Of a stretch of DNA of 64,000 nt, positions 35,393-45,366 are shown piece after piece. This DNA comes from CAYPIE01 sp964410665 (GTDB lineage: Bacteria > Planctomycetota > Planctomycetia > Gemmatales > Gemmataceae). A model generated the notes under the pieces. That model did not search any database and was not told the origin of the DNA. It saw only the letters and a list, made by a program, of their open reading frames with translations. A program made the position numbers and the translations under genes. Numbering within the stretch: position 1 is the stretch's first letter; each line of letters starts with the position of its first letter. The stretch lies in the NCBI GenBank assembly GCA_964410665.1, contig CAYPIE010000009.1, positions 44,500-108,499 of the forward strand, written 5' to 3'.

Positions 35393-37018
35393 CTAAGTAG
35401 GCTCGGCGAAGTAGGCATAGATCAAAATGACGACGGCGGTAAGCCCCAGACCCACCGGCCAGGCCCACCGCCATGGGGTCAGGTCGATGACATCGGTGAC
35501 GGTCTGTTTCCAAGGGGTGGGTAGCGGGGCAAACAGTCCGATGCCAAGCATCAATAGTACCAGGCTCACGAAGACAAGAGCCAGAAAGTGAAAACCGTTG
35601 ATGGAACTGACCCAATCGGTGAATGGCGGGACAAAGTAACCCAGAATGATGCTGATCGGCCCGAGGGTCAGGGCCAGCCAGGCAGCTGGGGCCGGGACTC
35701 TTGGGAATAACATCCCTACCAAGACAACCGCAAAAATCGGGATGAAGTAGATCCCATTCATACTCTGCAGGTACTGGAAGATACTTTCTTGGCCGATCAG
35801 CAGTGGTGCCAAGGTCATGGCGATGACGGCCACCACCGCGCCGGCGATCTTGCCCGAGCGGATCACCTGAGCATCGGTGGCGTCGGGGTGGAGCATCGCT
35901 TTGTAGACGCCAAGACTAAACAGGGTTGCGGTCGAGTTTAACGCGGAGTTGAACGAGCTGAGGATGGCTCCGACCAGCACCGCGGCGAAAAACCCTCTGA
36001 GCGGCGCGGGCAGCACCAAGTCGACAAGTTGACCATATGCTCGAGCGGTCTTCACTTCGCCGTCGACGGTCAAATCGATGCGTCCTTGTTGTGCGAGATA
36101 AAAGGCGATGATCCCCGGCAGCACCAGAATGAGTGGAGCCAGAATCTTGAACAGACCAGCGAGCAGGACTCCCTTTTGCCCCTCAGCAAGACTACTGGCT
36201 CCAAAGGTACGCTGAATGATCTGTTGATTTGTGGTCCAGTAGAACAGGTTGATCAACAGTACCCCGGTGAACAGCGTGGAAAACGGGACGGACTGGTCGG
36301 GGCGGCCCAGCGAGTTAAACTTCTCGGGGTGTGCTGTCCGCAACTCCGTCAATGCTGCGAAGACCCCCTCATCGCTGACGGCCTGGAGCCCGAGATAGGT
36401 GATCAGGAAGCCGCCGACGAGCAAGCCAAAGCCGTTCAAAGTGTCCGACACGGCCACGGTACGCAGGCCCCCGAAAATGGCATAGATCGAGCCGATGATG
36501 CCGATGAACCAGACCGCCAACCAGATAATGGCGGAGTACGAGCGGATTCCGGTGAGCTCGGGCAGGTCCAAGATTCCCTCAAGTCCGGTGGCACCAGTGT
36601 AGAGGATCATCGGCAGCAAGATCCCGGCGTAGGCGACGATGAACAGCAGCGTCGTAAGCACCCGGGTGATGCCATCGTAGCGCTGTTCCAAGAATTCGGG
36701 GATGGTGGTGATCCCGCTACGAAGGTACTTGGGGAGGAAATACAACGCCATCACCACGAGGGACAGCCCGGCGATCACCTCCCAGGCCATCACACTCAGC
36801 CCATCCTTGTAGGCATCGGCGTTGAGGCCGACCAGTTGCTCGGTTGATAAGTTGGTTAGCAGCAGCGACCCAGCGATAAAGCCTGCGGTCAGGGAACGGC
36901 CGGCCAAGAAGTAGCCTTCGGAAGTGTCAAGACGCTGCCGCCGGGTGATTCGCCAGGTCAACAGACCGACCAGGCCGGTAAACAAGACAAACGTCACCAG
37001 GGTAATCATCTGCTGCAC
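35393..37018 (-). CDS. sodium:solute symporter (SSS family)
   Basis: A 541-residue integral membrane transporter with about 13-14 helices. N-terminal SEGYFLAGRSLTAGFIAGS and LLLTNLSTEQLVG, FGGLRTVAVSDTLNG in the middle, and AILSSFNSALNSTATLF near residue 350 are SSS features. SSS members take up sugars, vitamins, amino acids or ions with sodium; this one is nearest in style to sugar or polyol transporters, but the substrate is not readable. The GTG at 37016-37018 has a weak GAGG upstream; the ATG at 37009 is a three-codon-shorter alternative. It lies 54 bp after the scramblase-like gene on the same strand. Confidence 0.92.
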   Translation of the reverse strand: MQQMITLVTFVLFTGLVGLLTWRITRRQRLDTSEGYFLAGRSLTAGFIAGSLLLTNLSTEQLVGLNADAYKDGLSVMAWEVIAGLSLVVMALYFLPKYLRSGITTIPEFLEQRYDGITRVLTTLLFIVAYAGILLPMILYTGATGLEGILDLPELTGIRSYSAIIWLAVWFIGIIGSIYAIFGGLRTVAVSDTLNGFGLLVGGFLITYLGLQAVSDEGVFAALTELRTAHPEKFNSLGRPDQSVPFSTLFTGVLLINLFYWTTNQQIIQRTFGASSLAEGQKGVLLAGLFKILAPLILVLPGIIAFYLAQQGRIDLTVDGEVKTARAYGQLVDLVLPAPLRGFFAAVLVGAILSSFNSALNSTATLFSLGVYKAMLHPDATDAQVIRSGKIAGAVVAVIAMTLAPLLIGQESIFQYLQSMNGIYFIPIFAVVLVGMLFPRVPAPAAWLALTLGPISIILGYFVPPFTDWVSSINGFHFLALVFVSLVLLMLGIGLFAPLPTPWKQTVTDVIDLTPWRWAWPVGLGLTAVVILIYAYFAEPT

Positions 37019-37072
37019 GGCACCGGCCTCGCGACGGGCGGAAGAGGTGGGCCAGGGCTTTGGCCCATCGAA

Positions 37073-37660
37073 TTAATTGTGCTCCTTGAAGACGATATCG
37101 ATGGCGAGCGCTGCGGCTAGTAATAGAATCTTGGCCACCGGTTGTTGCTGCAGCTCCTCCCGGATTCGCAGCAGGTACGAGTCGGCGGAGGTGAACAACT
37201 CTTTGCCCAACCCTTCGAATTGCTTGCTGACCTCTCCGAGTTCGGCCCCTTCCGGGGTGACAAAGCGATAGTGAAAGCCCAGCAACGTCCCCTTCACCTC
37301 GGCGAGTAACTCGGCGTCGACGGTGTAGACCTGAAAACCTCCGGAGAATGTGAACAGCTTGCTGCGGAAGTAGCCAATCTTTTGTCCGTCGCCGTCCTCG
37401 ACCTCCACCGTAGCCTTCAAAAAGTGAATACCACGGCGGATCCGGAAGATCAGTCGATCCTCGGGTTTGCTCCGCACCTCGACGGTCGTGGGCATGAGAT
37501 TTTTGCCGATGACCCAGCGCAACGCAGCGACCAGTCCACTGATCGACTCGCGGGCCATGCCGATCAGATGTCCGGAGTCCGCGTCAAAGATGTCATAGGT
37601 GTCGTAGGTCCGAAGAACGGTGACGTGTTCTTTGATAAAGTACCGCCGGGATTCCAACAT
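37073..37660 (-). CDS. LURP-one / phospholipid-scramblase-like protein
   Basis: A 195-residue protein of the tubby-like LURP-one fold. It begins with MLESRRYFIKEHVTVLRTYDTYDIFDADSGHLIG (split into beta strands) and has repeated strands such as LIFRIRRGIHFLKATVEVED, IGYFRSKLFTFSGGFQV and LLGFHYRFVTPEGAELG. A C-terminal helix or short membrane segment (KILLLAAALAIDIVF, about 175-190) may tether it to the membrane, as in scramblase-like proteins. The biochemical role is unknown. It lies 29 bp downstream of the ABC ATPase and 54 bp upstream of the symporter, so all three may be one transcript. Confidence 0.8.
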   Translation of the reverse strand: MLESRRYFIKEHVTVLRTYDTYDIFDADSGHLIGMARESISGLVAALRWVIGKNLMPTTVEVRSKPEDRLIFRIRRGIHFLKATVEVEDGDGQKIGYFRSKLFTFSGGFQVYTVDAELLAEVKGTLLGFHYRFVTPEGAELGEVSKQFEGLGKELFTSADSYLLRIREELQQQPVAKILLLAAALAIDIVFKEHN

Positions 37661-37689
37661 TGTGGAGCATCCTCCGATGGCCGACCGGA

Positions 37690-38421
37690 TTACTCCGATA
37701 CCAGCCGGAAAAACAATTCCTCCAGGTCTGGTTCTTGATATTTATCACGGAGTTCCTCAAGGTTACCGGCAACCAGGACCCGTCCGCGATGCATGATGGC
37801 CACGCGGGAGCACAGCTTCTCGACCTCACGCATGATGTGCGTAGAGAATAAGATACATTTACCTTGGCCGCTGAGCTGGGCGATCGAATCCAGGACCGCA
37901 CGCTGGACCAGGACATCCAGCCCATTGGTCGGTTCATCAAAGATCAAGACAGGCGGATCATGGATCAAGGCGCGGGCGATGGATACCTTCTGTTTCATGC
38001 CCGTGCTCATTTTCACGCCCAGAGTGTCGCGGAAGTCATTCATTTGCAAGGCGTCGAACAACTCTTCCATCCGCTGCTGCAGTCGGTCGGGCTCCATTTG
38101 GTTGAGTAAGCCGTAGTACCGTACCATCTCCCAGGCGGTCATGCGGTCATAAACGCCGGTATTAGCCGACAGAAAGCCGATATGTTTACGGACCTCGGCG
38201 GCTTGCTCCACAATGTCGAAGCCGGCGACCCGAGCGACCCCGGCCGTCGGCCGCAACACCGTGCAGAGCATGCGTAAGGTGGTCGTCTTGCCAGCGCCGT
38301 TCGGGCCGAGCAGGCCAAAGATCTCGCCGGGTTCGGCGGTAAAGGACACCCGATCCACCGCCTGAACGGTCCCACGCCGAGGATCTCGAAACGCCTTGGT
38401 AAGCTGGATGACTTCAATCAT
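37690..38421 (-). CDS. ABC transporter ATP-binding subunit (NatA-like)
   Basis: A 243-residue nucleotide-binding subunit. Walker A is GPNGAGKTTT, the signature is STGMKQKVSIARAL (variant of LSGGQ), Walker B is VLIFDEPTNGLD and the switch His is in FSTHIM. This class (NatA/CcmA-like) normally works with a permease encoded next to it, but here the next genes are a scramblase-like protein and a symporter, so the partner is elsewhere or the neighbouring genes substitute. The ATG at 38419-38421 is preferred to the TTG at 38442. The divergent sbcD begins 171 bp away. Confidence 0.92.
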   Translation of the reverse strand: MIEVIQLTKAFRDPRRGTVQAVDRVSFTAEPGEIFGLLGPNGAGKTTTLRMLCTVLRPTAGVARVAGFDIVEQAAEVRKHIGFLSANTGVYDRMTAWEMVRYYGLLNQMEPDRLQQRMEELFDALQMNDFRDTLGVKMSTGMKQKVSIARALIHDPPVLIFDEPTNGLDVLVQRAVLDSIAQLSGQGKCILFSTHIMREVEKLCSRVAIMHRGRVLVAGNLEELRDKYQEPDLEELFFRLVSE

Positions 38422-38592
38422 TATGCCGTTGTACCACACCAAAGTAACTAAAGGCAGAGGGCCAAGCGGGGCATTTCACCCTGACGATCCCGAGAGTCTG
38501 TGACAAAAGCTACAATCCATTTTCCTGTCCGGGTCCGATGCCACGACTTACCGACATTCAGTGCTGTCCACCAGCCAGGGTAGAATACCACG

Positions 38593-39825
38593 ATGCGCAT
38601 CCTTCACACCGCCGACTGGCACCTCGGCGACCGACTGGGTCGCATTGACCGTACCCAGGATCTGCAACGAGGGGTGGAGCGGGTGGCCGCCTGTTGCACC
38701 GAGGATCAGATTGACGTGCTGCTCGTCGCAGGCGATTTGTTTAGTGAGTTAGCTCGCCCGGATAACCTGCGCAACTCAATCCAACATTGGCGAAGCGTAT
38801 TTCACGATTTTCTCCAGTCCGGAGGGACTGTACTGACCCTGACCGGGAACCACGACAACGAAAACTTTTGTCAGATCTTGGCCCACGCCATGAACTTGGC
38901 CGCCCCACTCCCAAGCTCTCCAGGAGATTTGGTGCCTACGGGCCGTTTCTACCTGGCCACCGAACCAACCTTGCTTCGTCTGCCGGATCGGCAGCAGGGC
39001 TATCCAGTCCAGTTCTTGCTGATGCCCTATCCAACGCCAATGCATTACCTTCGCGAAGAGAACCGTCAGAAATACACCAGTGTGGAGGAGAAAAATCGGT
39101 ATCTGCAGGCTGCCTATACGGACTGGCTGGCGACATTGCGACACCATTCTCGCTTCGACGCGACCATCCCGACGGTGCTCAGCGCCCATATCCATGTCCG
39201 GGGAGCCTCGCTGGCCAACCCCTTGTTCCGCATCCGTGAGGAAGACGATGTTTTGGTGGATGCGAGCATGTTTGCGAGCGAGTTCGACTACGTCGCACTC
39301 GGCCATATCCACCGCCCCCAAGCGCTGCTGGGGCAAAGCCATTTGCGCTATTCCGGGAGTATCGAACGACTTGATTTAGGGGAAAAGGACGATACCAAGG
39401 GCGTGGTGATTGTTGAAGTGGGGCCACAGGGTCGGGTCGGCGAACCCGAAGTGCGACCGTTGCCAGCCACGCCGATTTACGAGGTGTCGGTTCGCAACCC
39501 GGAGGTGGACATTCCTCGCCTGTCCGCGGAGTATCCTAACGCTCAGGAAGACCTGGTCAATCTCCATCTGACCTACACCGCGGGTGTTGACAACCTGGAG
39601 CAATGCTTACACGAGCTAGAGTCGATCTTTCCACGCTGGTACGCACGTGACTGGGTCGAGCGGAGTGCCTTGCAAGGCAGCCTAGTCGTCAGCCCGACGC
39701 GCACCAAAAGCTTTCGGGAGACGGTTTCCGAATATTTACGCCAGGAGCTTATGCAACATAGCGAAGAAGAACAGGCTGCGCTACTCCAGCGGGCCGAACG
39801 CTTGATGGAGGAAATGGAGCGGTGA
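38593..39825 (+). CDS. sbcD: SbcD-type DNA exonuclease subunit
   Basis: A 410-residue calcineurin-like metallophosphoesterase related to SbcD/Mre11. The metal-binding motifs are in order: HTADWHLGD (residues 5-13), LLVAGDLFSE (about 42-51), LTGNHDNE (about 83-90), LSAHIHVRG and ALGHIHRPQ (around 195 and 235). It forms the nuclease of the SbcCD complex, which opens hairpins and trims DNA ends. It overlaps sbcC by 4 bp, so the subunits are co-translated. It is divergent from the ABC ATPase gene with a 171-bp spacer. Confidence 0.95.
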   Translation: MRILHTADWHLGDRLGRIDRTQDLQRGVERVAACCTEDQIDVLLVAGDLFSELARPDNLRNSIQHWRSVFHDFLQSGGTVLTLTGNHDNENFCQILAHAMNLAAPLPSSPGDLVPTGRFYLATEPTLLRLPDRQQGYPVQFLLMPYPTPMHYLREENRQKYTSVEEKNRYLQAAYTDWLATLRHHSRFDATIPTVLSAHIHVRGASLANPLFRIREEDDVLVDASMFASEFDYVALGHIHRPQALLGQSHLRYSGSIERLDLGEKDDTKGVVIVEVGPQGRVGEPEVRPLPATPIYEVSVRNPEVDIPRLSAEYPNAQEDLVNLHLTYTAGVDNLEQCLHELESIFPRWYARDWVERSALQGSLVVSPTRTKSFRETVSEYLRQELMQHSEEEQAALLQRAERLMEEMER

Positions 39826-42800
39826 TCCCAGTTCGGGTTAAGCTGGTCGGCTTTCTCAGCTACCAGGACGAACAAGAAGTCCGCTTCGACGATGCCCAGC
39901 TGTGGATGCTGGCGGGCGAAAACGGCAGCGGCAAGTCGACGGTCTTTGATGCCATCACCTACGCCCTGTTTGGCCATCACCGTGGCGGTTCTCAACAGGC
40001 CCACGAATTGATCAACAAAAACGCCACAGGGCTACGCGTGGAGTTTGACTTTCGCTTAGATGGCAGCCTGTATCAGGCTCGGCGGACGCTTAAGCGGAAC
40101 CGTACCGGCTCTGCCACGGGTAGTCAGCAACTCTACGCCTGGGAGTCCGTTGATGGCAATGGTAAGGGCCACTGGGTGCCGATTCCGGACACCAACCGTA
40201 AAGTCGACTTCGAAGCTTGGATTCGCGATCATCTGGGTCTCAACTACGAGACCTTCACCTCTTCGGTGCTTCTCCTCCAGGGCAAAGCGGAAAAGCTACT
40301 GGACTCCAAGCCGAGTGGTCGGGCCGAGGTGCTAGCCAGCATTGTCGATCTCGAACGATATCAGCAGCTGCATCAGAAGTCTGATGACCTTCGTAAGGTC
40401 TACAGAGCCCGATTAGACGAGCTGCAGAAGCGGTTTGGTTTGATCGAAGAGGTCAGCGAGACACAACTGGCCGAGGCCGCGCTTCGGATCCGAGAGGTGA
40501 GCACCGCGCGTCAGCTTGCCCAGGAACACGTCGATGCGCTCAAGCAGCAGCAGTATCAGGCGAAGCAATGGCGAGAGCATCAGCAACGCCTGGCCGAACT
40601 GCAGCAACGACTTGGTGCCACCGAACAATTGCTCCGCAATCGTAGCGCCCTTGAACGCGACCATCGTCGTTGGCAAGAGTTAAATGCCGTGTTGCCGCAC
40701 ATCGACACCATCTTGTCAGAGCGGACACGGATGGCTGAGTCGGAGCGAACGACTGCGCAACTGGTGGAGCAACAAGGGCAACTCCAATTGCAACAGCAAA
40801 CGTTGGATCACACGCTTGAACAGGCCCGCGAACAGAGGGAGATCCTTCACCGGCAGCGTGAGCAAGATGAACGGGAGTTGCACTATGTCGGAGTGGAACT
40901 GCGGGAACTCCAGGGGATCCTTACCCAGCTGCACTTGCTGGAGGAGCATCAAACCCAGTTCGCAGCGGTGGAACAGGAGCTTAGCGCCTTCCTCCCAGAT
41001 GTTCCCGAACAGGCTGGTCGGCTGCAGGCCCAATTGGATGCTTGCCAAGCAGCCGCCCAGCAAGTCTCGGCGCTCGAACGCTTTGCTCGGGAACGAGATC
41101 GCCTACGCGATGCAGCGCAGCGTTCCATCGCGGCGGAGGCTCAGGAATCACTGGTGCGCCAACAGGGGGAGGAACACCGAACCCGCCATGACCCGCTCAA
41201 GCTGGGGCTTGACCGGGTGATTCATGAGCAGGATCGGCTCCTGCAACAGGTCACCGAAGCACGCACCCTTTGGCAACAGGCGCAGACCGCCCGTCAGGAG
41301 ATCGACCAGCTGTCTGGGCAGAAACGCTGTCGTCAGTGTGGTCAAACGCTGACCCCAGGGCATCTGGCGGAGGAACGGCAACGCCGACAGCACGAACTCG
41401 ACCAAGCCCACGCTCAGCATGAGCGGCTTTGCCAACAGCTAGCCGGAATCCGTACCCAGGTGGATCAGCTGCGCTTGGCAGTCGAGCAGAGTGCGTCCGA
41501 GCTGACGCGGCTACGCGAGGCCTATCTTACCGCCCGGCACCAACGAGAACAGTCTGGCAAGGATTGCGATCGCCATGCTCGCGAATGTCGACAGATCTAT
41601 CTGGAAGTACCCGAGGAAATTCGAAAAAAGATCGCTCCGCAAACCCGCATCGACTGGTCACGCACCGTCTTCCCGACTTCGGAGGATCTGGAGCAACAAC
41701 GGCTCGCAATCGCCGAGCAAGAAACCCTCCAGCAACAGCTGAAGCAAGCCCGAAAACGCCATGAACACTGGCAGACTTTACAGGCCCGCCGGGAGACATT
41801 GCGACAAACGCTTGCTAGGGTGCAGGCAAACCTACCCAAGCAAGATCCTGGGGCGGTTCGCCAGCACCACATGAAGTTGCAAGCTCGTGAACGCAGCTTG
41901 CAACAGAATCTCCAGGCCAGCCGGCAAACCCTGGCCCAGGTCGAGCGCGAGGTCGATGTATCCACCCGGACGCAGACGAGGCTCCGCCAACAACAGGCCG
42001 AGGTCCAAGCAGAGCTTGCCCGGCAAGAGCTCACTCGTTCACACAGTGAGACGAGTATTGAGTGGGCCCGCCAGCTTCTTCCGGAAGGCTGGCGGCAAGT
42101 GTTAGACCGAGCGGGGCTTCGCCAACAACTGGAGTGGAAGCAGGAACGGGATGCACTGACCGCCAGCAAAATTGCCGAACGCTTCGAACAACTTCGCCAG
42201 GCTTCTGGGATTATTGAGCATCTGCGTCAGCAGCTTGTTGAACGCGAAGGCGAAGCTCAGGCGATTCCCGAAGCGGCCCGTCGCCCCGTCGAGCGCATCG
42301 ACGCCGAGCTGAACGAGGCTCTTCGTATGGCCCAGCATCGCGAACAAGACGTCCAGGGAGCCTATGCCACACAGCGTGACCTGTTGCGTCGTAAGGAAGA
42401 GAGCCAGCAATTATCCGTCGAGTTGCTCGAAGTGGAGGGTGAGCATAAGCTCTATGCGCTACTCGCTCAGCTACTGGGGCGAGACTATTTGCAACGGCAT
42501 CTGGTGCGTCAAGCCGAGCGACAAATCGTCGACTATGCCAATGCCGTGCTGGATCGGCTCTCCGCCGGTGAGCTGGCCTTACGCCTGGTGGGCTCCGAAG
42601 AAGGTGTGGGGGCCGACCGAGCCTTAGAGCTGGAAGCCTACAACCGAGCAACTGGTGGCAGTGCCATCAATGTTACCTTTTTGAGTGGCTCCCAGCGATT
42701 TCGTGTGGCGGTAGCATTGGCGGTGGGGATTGGCCAGTACGCTAGCAAACAGCATCGACCGATTGAATCCGTCATCATCGATGAAGGCTTTGGCTGCCTC

Positions 42801-42968
42801 GACCGTCAAGGCCGCCAGGGGATGATTCAAGAGCTGCAGAATCTCAAAGGGCAACTGCACTGCATCTTACTCGTTTCGCATCAAGAAGAGTTTGCGGAGG
42901 CCTTCCCAGACGGTTATCACTTTGCTCTGGAAGATGGCGCGACACGCGTACGACGTTTTCAACGCTAA
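39822..42968 (+). CDS. sbcC: SbcC-type SMC-like ATPase with zinc hook
   Basis: A 1048-residue partner of SbcD. Walker A is GENGSGKST (residues 32-40), the Q-loop region has SSVLLLQGKAEKLL, two long coiled coils rich in Gln, Arg, Glu and Leu (about 180-460 and 510-860) flank the zinc-hook motif CRQC (Cys503 and Cys506), and the C-terminus has signature FLSGSQRFRVAVALAV (near 952) and Walker B VIIDEGFGCLD (near 985). It begins with GTG at 39822 overlapping the sbcD stop. ATP-driven opening controls the nuclease. The length is normal for the family. Confidence 0.95.
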   Translation: MIPVRVKLVGFLSYQDEQEVRFDDAQLWMLAGENGSGKSTVFDAITYALFGHHRGGSQQAHELINKNATGLRVEFDFRLDGSLYQARRTLKRNRTGSATGSQQLYAWESVDGNGKGHWVPIPDTNRKVDFEAWIRDHLGLNYETFTSSVLLLQGKAEKLLDSKPSGRAEVLASIVDLERYQQLHQKSDDLRKVYRARLDELQKRFGLIEEVSETQLAEAALRIREVSTARQLAQEHVDALKQQQYQAKQWREHQQRLAELQQRLGATEQLLRNRSALERDHRRWQELNAVLPHIDTILSERTRMAESERTTAQLVEQQGQLQLQQQTLDHTLEQAREQREILHRQREQDERELHYVGVELRELQGILTQLHLLEEHQTQFAAVEQELSAFLPDVPEQAGRLQAQLDACQAAAQQVSALERFARERDRLRDAAQRSIAAEAQESLVRQQGEEHRTRHDPLKLGLDRVIHEQDRLLQQVTEARTLWQQAQTARQEIDQLSGQKRCRQCGQTLTPGHLAEERQRRQHELDQAHAQHERLCQQLAGIRTQVDQLRLAVEQSASELTRLREAYLTARHQREQSGKDCDRHARECRQIYLEVPEEIRKKIAPQTRIDWSRTVFPTSEDLEQQRLAIAEQETLQQQLKQARKRHEHWQTLQARRETLRQTLARVQANLPKQDPGAVRQHHMKLQARERSLQQNLQASRQTLAQVEREVDVSTRTQTRLRQQQAEVQAELARQELTRSHSETSIEWARQLLPEGWRQVLDRAGLRQQLEWKQERDALTASKIAERFEQLRQASGIIEHLRQQLVEREGEAQAIPEAARRPVERIDAELNEALRMAQHREQDVQGAYATQRDLLRRKEESQQLSVELLEVEGEHKLYALLAQLLGRDYLQRHLVRQAERQIVDYANAVLDRLSAGELALRLVGSEEGVGADRALELEAYNRATGGSAINVTFLSGSQRFRVAVALAVGIGQYASKQHRPIESVIIDEGFGCLDRQGRQGMIQELQNLKGQLHCILLVSHQEEFAEAFPDGYHFALEDGATRVRRFQR

Positions 42969-43135
42969 GCGGATTCCCACTGTGGGTTCGCACATCTTTC
43001 CCAGTCGCTCAGCAACATTGCCAATTTCTCCGCGTCCAAAGCCTCACTCATGGATGACCGCGCGATTGCCGATATGAAGGATAGTTCCGGTGAAATGGAT
43101 TCAAGCGGTCAACCGGGCAAGTGAGGAGGAGTCCC

Positions 43136-44788
43136 GTGCTACGCATCCTGATGCTCGTGATCGTCTTTGCATGGTGCTATCCCTGGATGGCTTCGGCACA
43201 GTATCATCCGATCCGTTCGTCTAAGCGTGGCACTCGGCCGCGAGCAACGTCGTATTACCAACCGTCGTTTCATCAGGATCCCTCAACGGTTCACTCAGCG
43301 ATGCCCAAGCAGGAGTTGCGTTTGCCAGCACCGACTGCAGTTCAGCCAAGTCGGCCGATATTGCCGGCCCCAACCCCCGTCCGGCCAAAGCAACCAGCGG
43401 CGGCACCGCCTGACTATTCGGGGTCAATGCCCTCGCCACTACGTAAGAGCAATCCATTTGCTCTACCAAGTCAGCAACGAAACCTCTCGCCCAATCCCGC
43501 GGAGAACGCAGCACCAAATGGGATGTTCGAGGATGGCTCCACGGTCATCCTGCCACCGGTCCCAGCGGAGATTGCCTCACAGGAAGATCTGGCGAGGACA
43601 TTCACACAAGCGCCGTCCCCGTATGCCGCGTTGAATCAAGCAAGCGTGTGTGAGCCGTGCAACGTGGACTGTTGCCCCTGTCCACCGCCGGGCCGTGTGT
43701 GGCTGAGTGGCGAGTGGCTCTACTGGACCACACTTGGAGCACGAACCCCCGCGTTAGTGACCACGAGTTCGCCTGGGACGCCACGCACTCAGGCTGGGGT
43801 ACTGGGTTTGCCGACCACCAGCATCTTGTATGGTGATACACGGATCAATGATGACTTTCAGTCTGGCTTTCGTGTCGTGGGGGGTGTCTGGCTCGATGAC
43901 TGCGGCAAGCTGGGGGTTGACGGCGGCTTTTTCTTTCTCGATGACCAGATGGATCAATTCAGCGCTACATCGACCGGCACGCCGATCCTCGCACGCCCGT
44001 TTAGTAATGCAGCCACGAACCTTGCAGACGCCCAGTTGATCGCCTTCGGCGGAGTGCCCGATGCCCAGTTGGTGGCTTTTCCAGGAGTCGTATCTGGCTC
44101 GGTCGAGGTGGATTCCGACTTGTCGCTTTATGGCTTCGATGCCAACCTTCGGGGCAACTTGTGGTGTGGCTGTGCGTATCGGGTCGATGGGCTCCTCGGC
44201 TACCGATATGCCAATCTGGATGAGTCGTTGCAAATACGCGAAAACCTGTTGGTCGGAGCTGGTTCTCCAGGGATTACCCCAGGTACCAACTTTATGGTCA
44301 TGGATCGGTTTGCGACTGACAACGATTTCCACGGTGGCCAGGTGGGACTCAATAGCCGCGTTCAAGTCACCCCCTGCTCGTGGTTCGACCTCACTGGGAA
44401 AGTTGCCTTCGGCAATGTTACACGCAGGGTAGCCATCGATGGGCAGACCACCGTGATTCCCCCCGGGGGACCGGCAACCAATTTGGTTGGCGGTTTGTTG
44501 GCACAACCGACCAACATCGGCCGCTTTGAGGCCAATGAGTTTGCCGTGATCCCAGAGCTTACCGCCAAGATTGGCTTCCAGCTCGCCCGGCGGTTGCGGG
44601 CCTTTGTCGCCTACAACTTTTTGTACATCAGCAATGTTGTTCGGCCGGGGGATCAAATCGATACGGTGGTCAATGCCTCGCAGATTCCGCCGGGACCCCT
44701 CGTCGGTGAGGCGCGACCCGCGGTGCTGAATGCGGATGCCGATTTCTGGGCTCAGGGGGTGAGCATTGGGATGGAGTTCTGGTACTAA
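43136..44788 (+). CDS. BBP7-family outer-membrane beta-barrel protein
   Basis: A 550-residue planctomycete surface protein. Signal peptide residues 2-22 (LRILMLVIVFAWCYPWMASA), then a Pro-rich low-complexity region (about 25-160), a Cys-rich CEPCNVDCCPCPPPGR segment, and a barrel domain beginning VWLSGEWLYWTT. Alternating hydrophobic strands with Gly-rich turns follow up to LGVSIGMEF-like strands, and the C-terminal residue is aromatic (EFWY). This matches the BBP7 family, assigned to the outer membrane. The GTG at 43136 has AGGAGGAG right upstream, so it is preferred to the GTG at 43121. Confidence 0.87.
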   Translation: MLRILMLVIVFAWCYPWMASAQYHPIRSSKRGTRPRATSYYQPSFHQDPSTVHSAMPKQELRLPAPTAVQPSRPILPAPTPVRPKQPAAAPPDYSGSMPSPLRKSNPFALPSQQRNLSPNPAENAAPNGMFEDGSTVILPPVPAEIASQEDLARTFTQAPSPYAALNQASVCEPCNVDCCPCPPPGRVWLSGEWLYWTTLGARTPALVTTSSPGTPRTQAGVLGLPTTSILYGDTRINDDFQSGFRVVGGVWLDDCGKLGVDGGFFFLDDQMDQFSATSTGTPILARPFSNAATNLADAQLIAFGGVPDAQLVAFPGVVSGSVEVDSDLSLYGFDANLRGNLWCGCAYRVDGLLGYRYANLDESLQIRENLLVGAGSPGITPGTNFMVMDRFATDNDFHGGQVGLNSRVQVTPCSWFDLTGKVAFGNVTRRVAIDGQTTVIPPGGPATNLVGGLLAQPTNIGRFEANEFAVIPELTAKIGFQLARRLRAFVAYNFLYISNVVRPGDQIDTVVNASQIPPGPLVGEARPAVLNADADFWAQGVSIGMEFWY

Positions 44789-44816
44789 AGCGCATCAATC
44801 GGAGAATTGCATGAAA

Positions 44817-44846
44817 ATGAGCTGGGCGATTTTCCGCCCAACTCAT
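44817..44846. terminator. bidirectional terminator-like hairpin between BBP7 and trxA
   Basis: A 12-bp stem with one C-A mismatch (44817-44828 with 44835-44846) and a 6-base ATTTTC loop lies between two convergent genes, 28 bp after the BBP7 stop and 20 bp from the trxA stop. Termination for both directions is inferred from position. Confidence 0.6.
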
Positions 44847-44866
44847 GACCTTATTATCGGAGTGAC

Positions 44867-45205
44867 TTAGGCACCCAGATGCCGATTGAGCATATCAGCG
44901 AGTTGGTTTTCGGGGACCAGACCAACGACTTGTTCGACCGGCTGCTCACCGCCTTTGAAAATCAACACGCGAGGAATCGTGGTCACATCGTACTTGACGG
45001 CCAGATCCTGATTCTCATCCACATTCAGCTTGCCCACCTTGACCTTGCCGGCATACTGATCGGCGATGCGATCAATAATTGGGGTCAGCTGACGACACGG
45101 GCCACACCAGGGGGCCCAGAAATCGACTAGCACCGGGTCACCGCTGGAGACCACTTCTTGTTGCCAATTTTCGGTGGTGAATTCGTGAACGTTCGGACTC
45201 GCCAT
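44867..45205 (-). CDS. trxA: thioredoxin
   Basis: A 112-residue thioredoxin with the active site WCGPC at residues 33-37, cis-Pro in TTIPRVLIF and the conserved Asp in LVDFWAPW. It keeps cytoplasmic protein thiols reduced. The ATG at 45203-45205 has AAGGAG seven bases upstream. It is monocistronic; the DUF1501 gene lies 161 bp upstream on the same strand. Confidence 0.96.
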   Translation of the reverse strand: MASPNVHEFTTENWQQEVVSSGDPVLVDFWAPWCGPCRQLTPIIDRIADQYAGKVKVGKLNVDENQDLAVKYDVTTIPRVLIFKGGEQPVEQVVGLVPENQLADMLNRHLGA

Positions 45206-45366
45206 GATTATTCTCCTTCAAGCTCTGATGCGGACCGCTAGTCCGCCTGCTTCACTTCAACCCACTCAGACTGTCGCTATTCTAGAAGCCCCATTGGGAC
45301 GTTGCCAGCTTCCAGCAAGTTAGACCGTGTGAGCATGCGGAAGATTCAGGCGAGCCGCGGCGTGGT

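Noticed and set aside
43754..44656. 300-codon open frame on the minus strand
   Set aside because: It is antisense to the BBP7 barrel gene and shows no family features or start signal.
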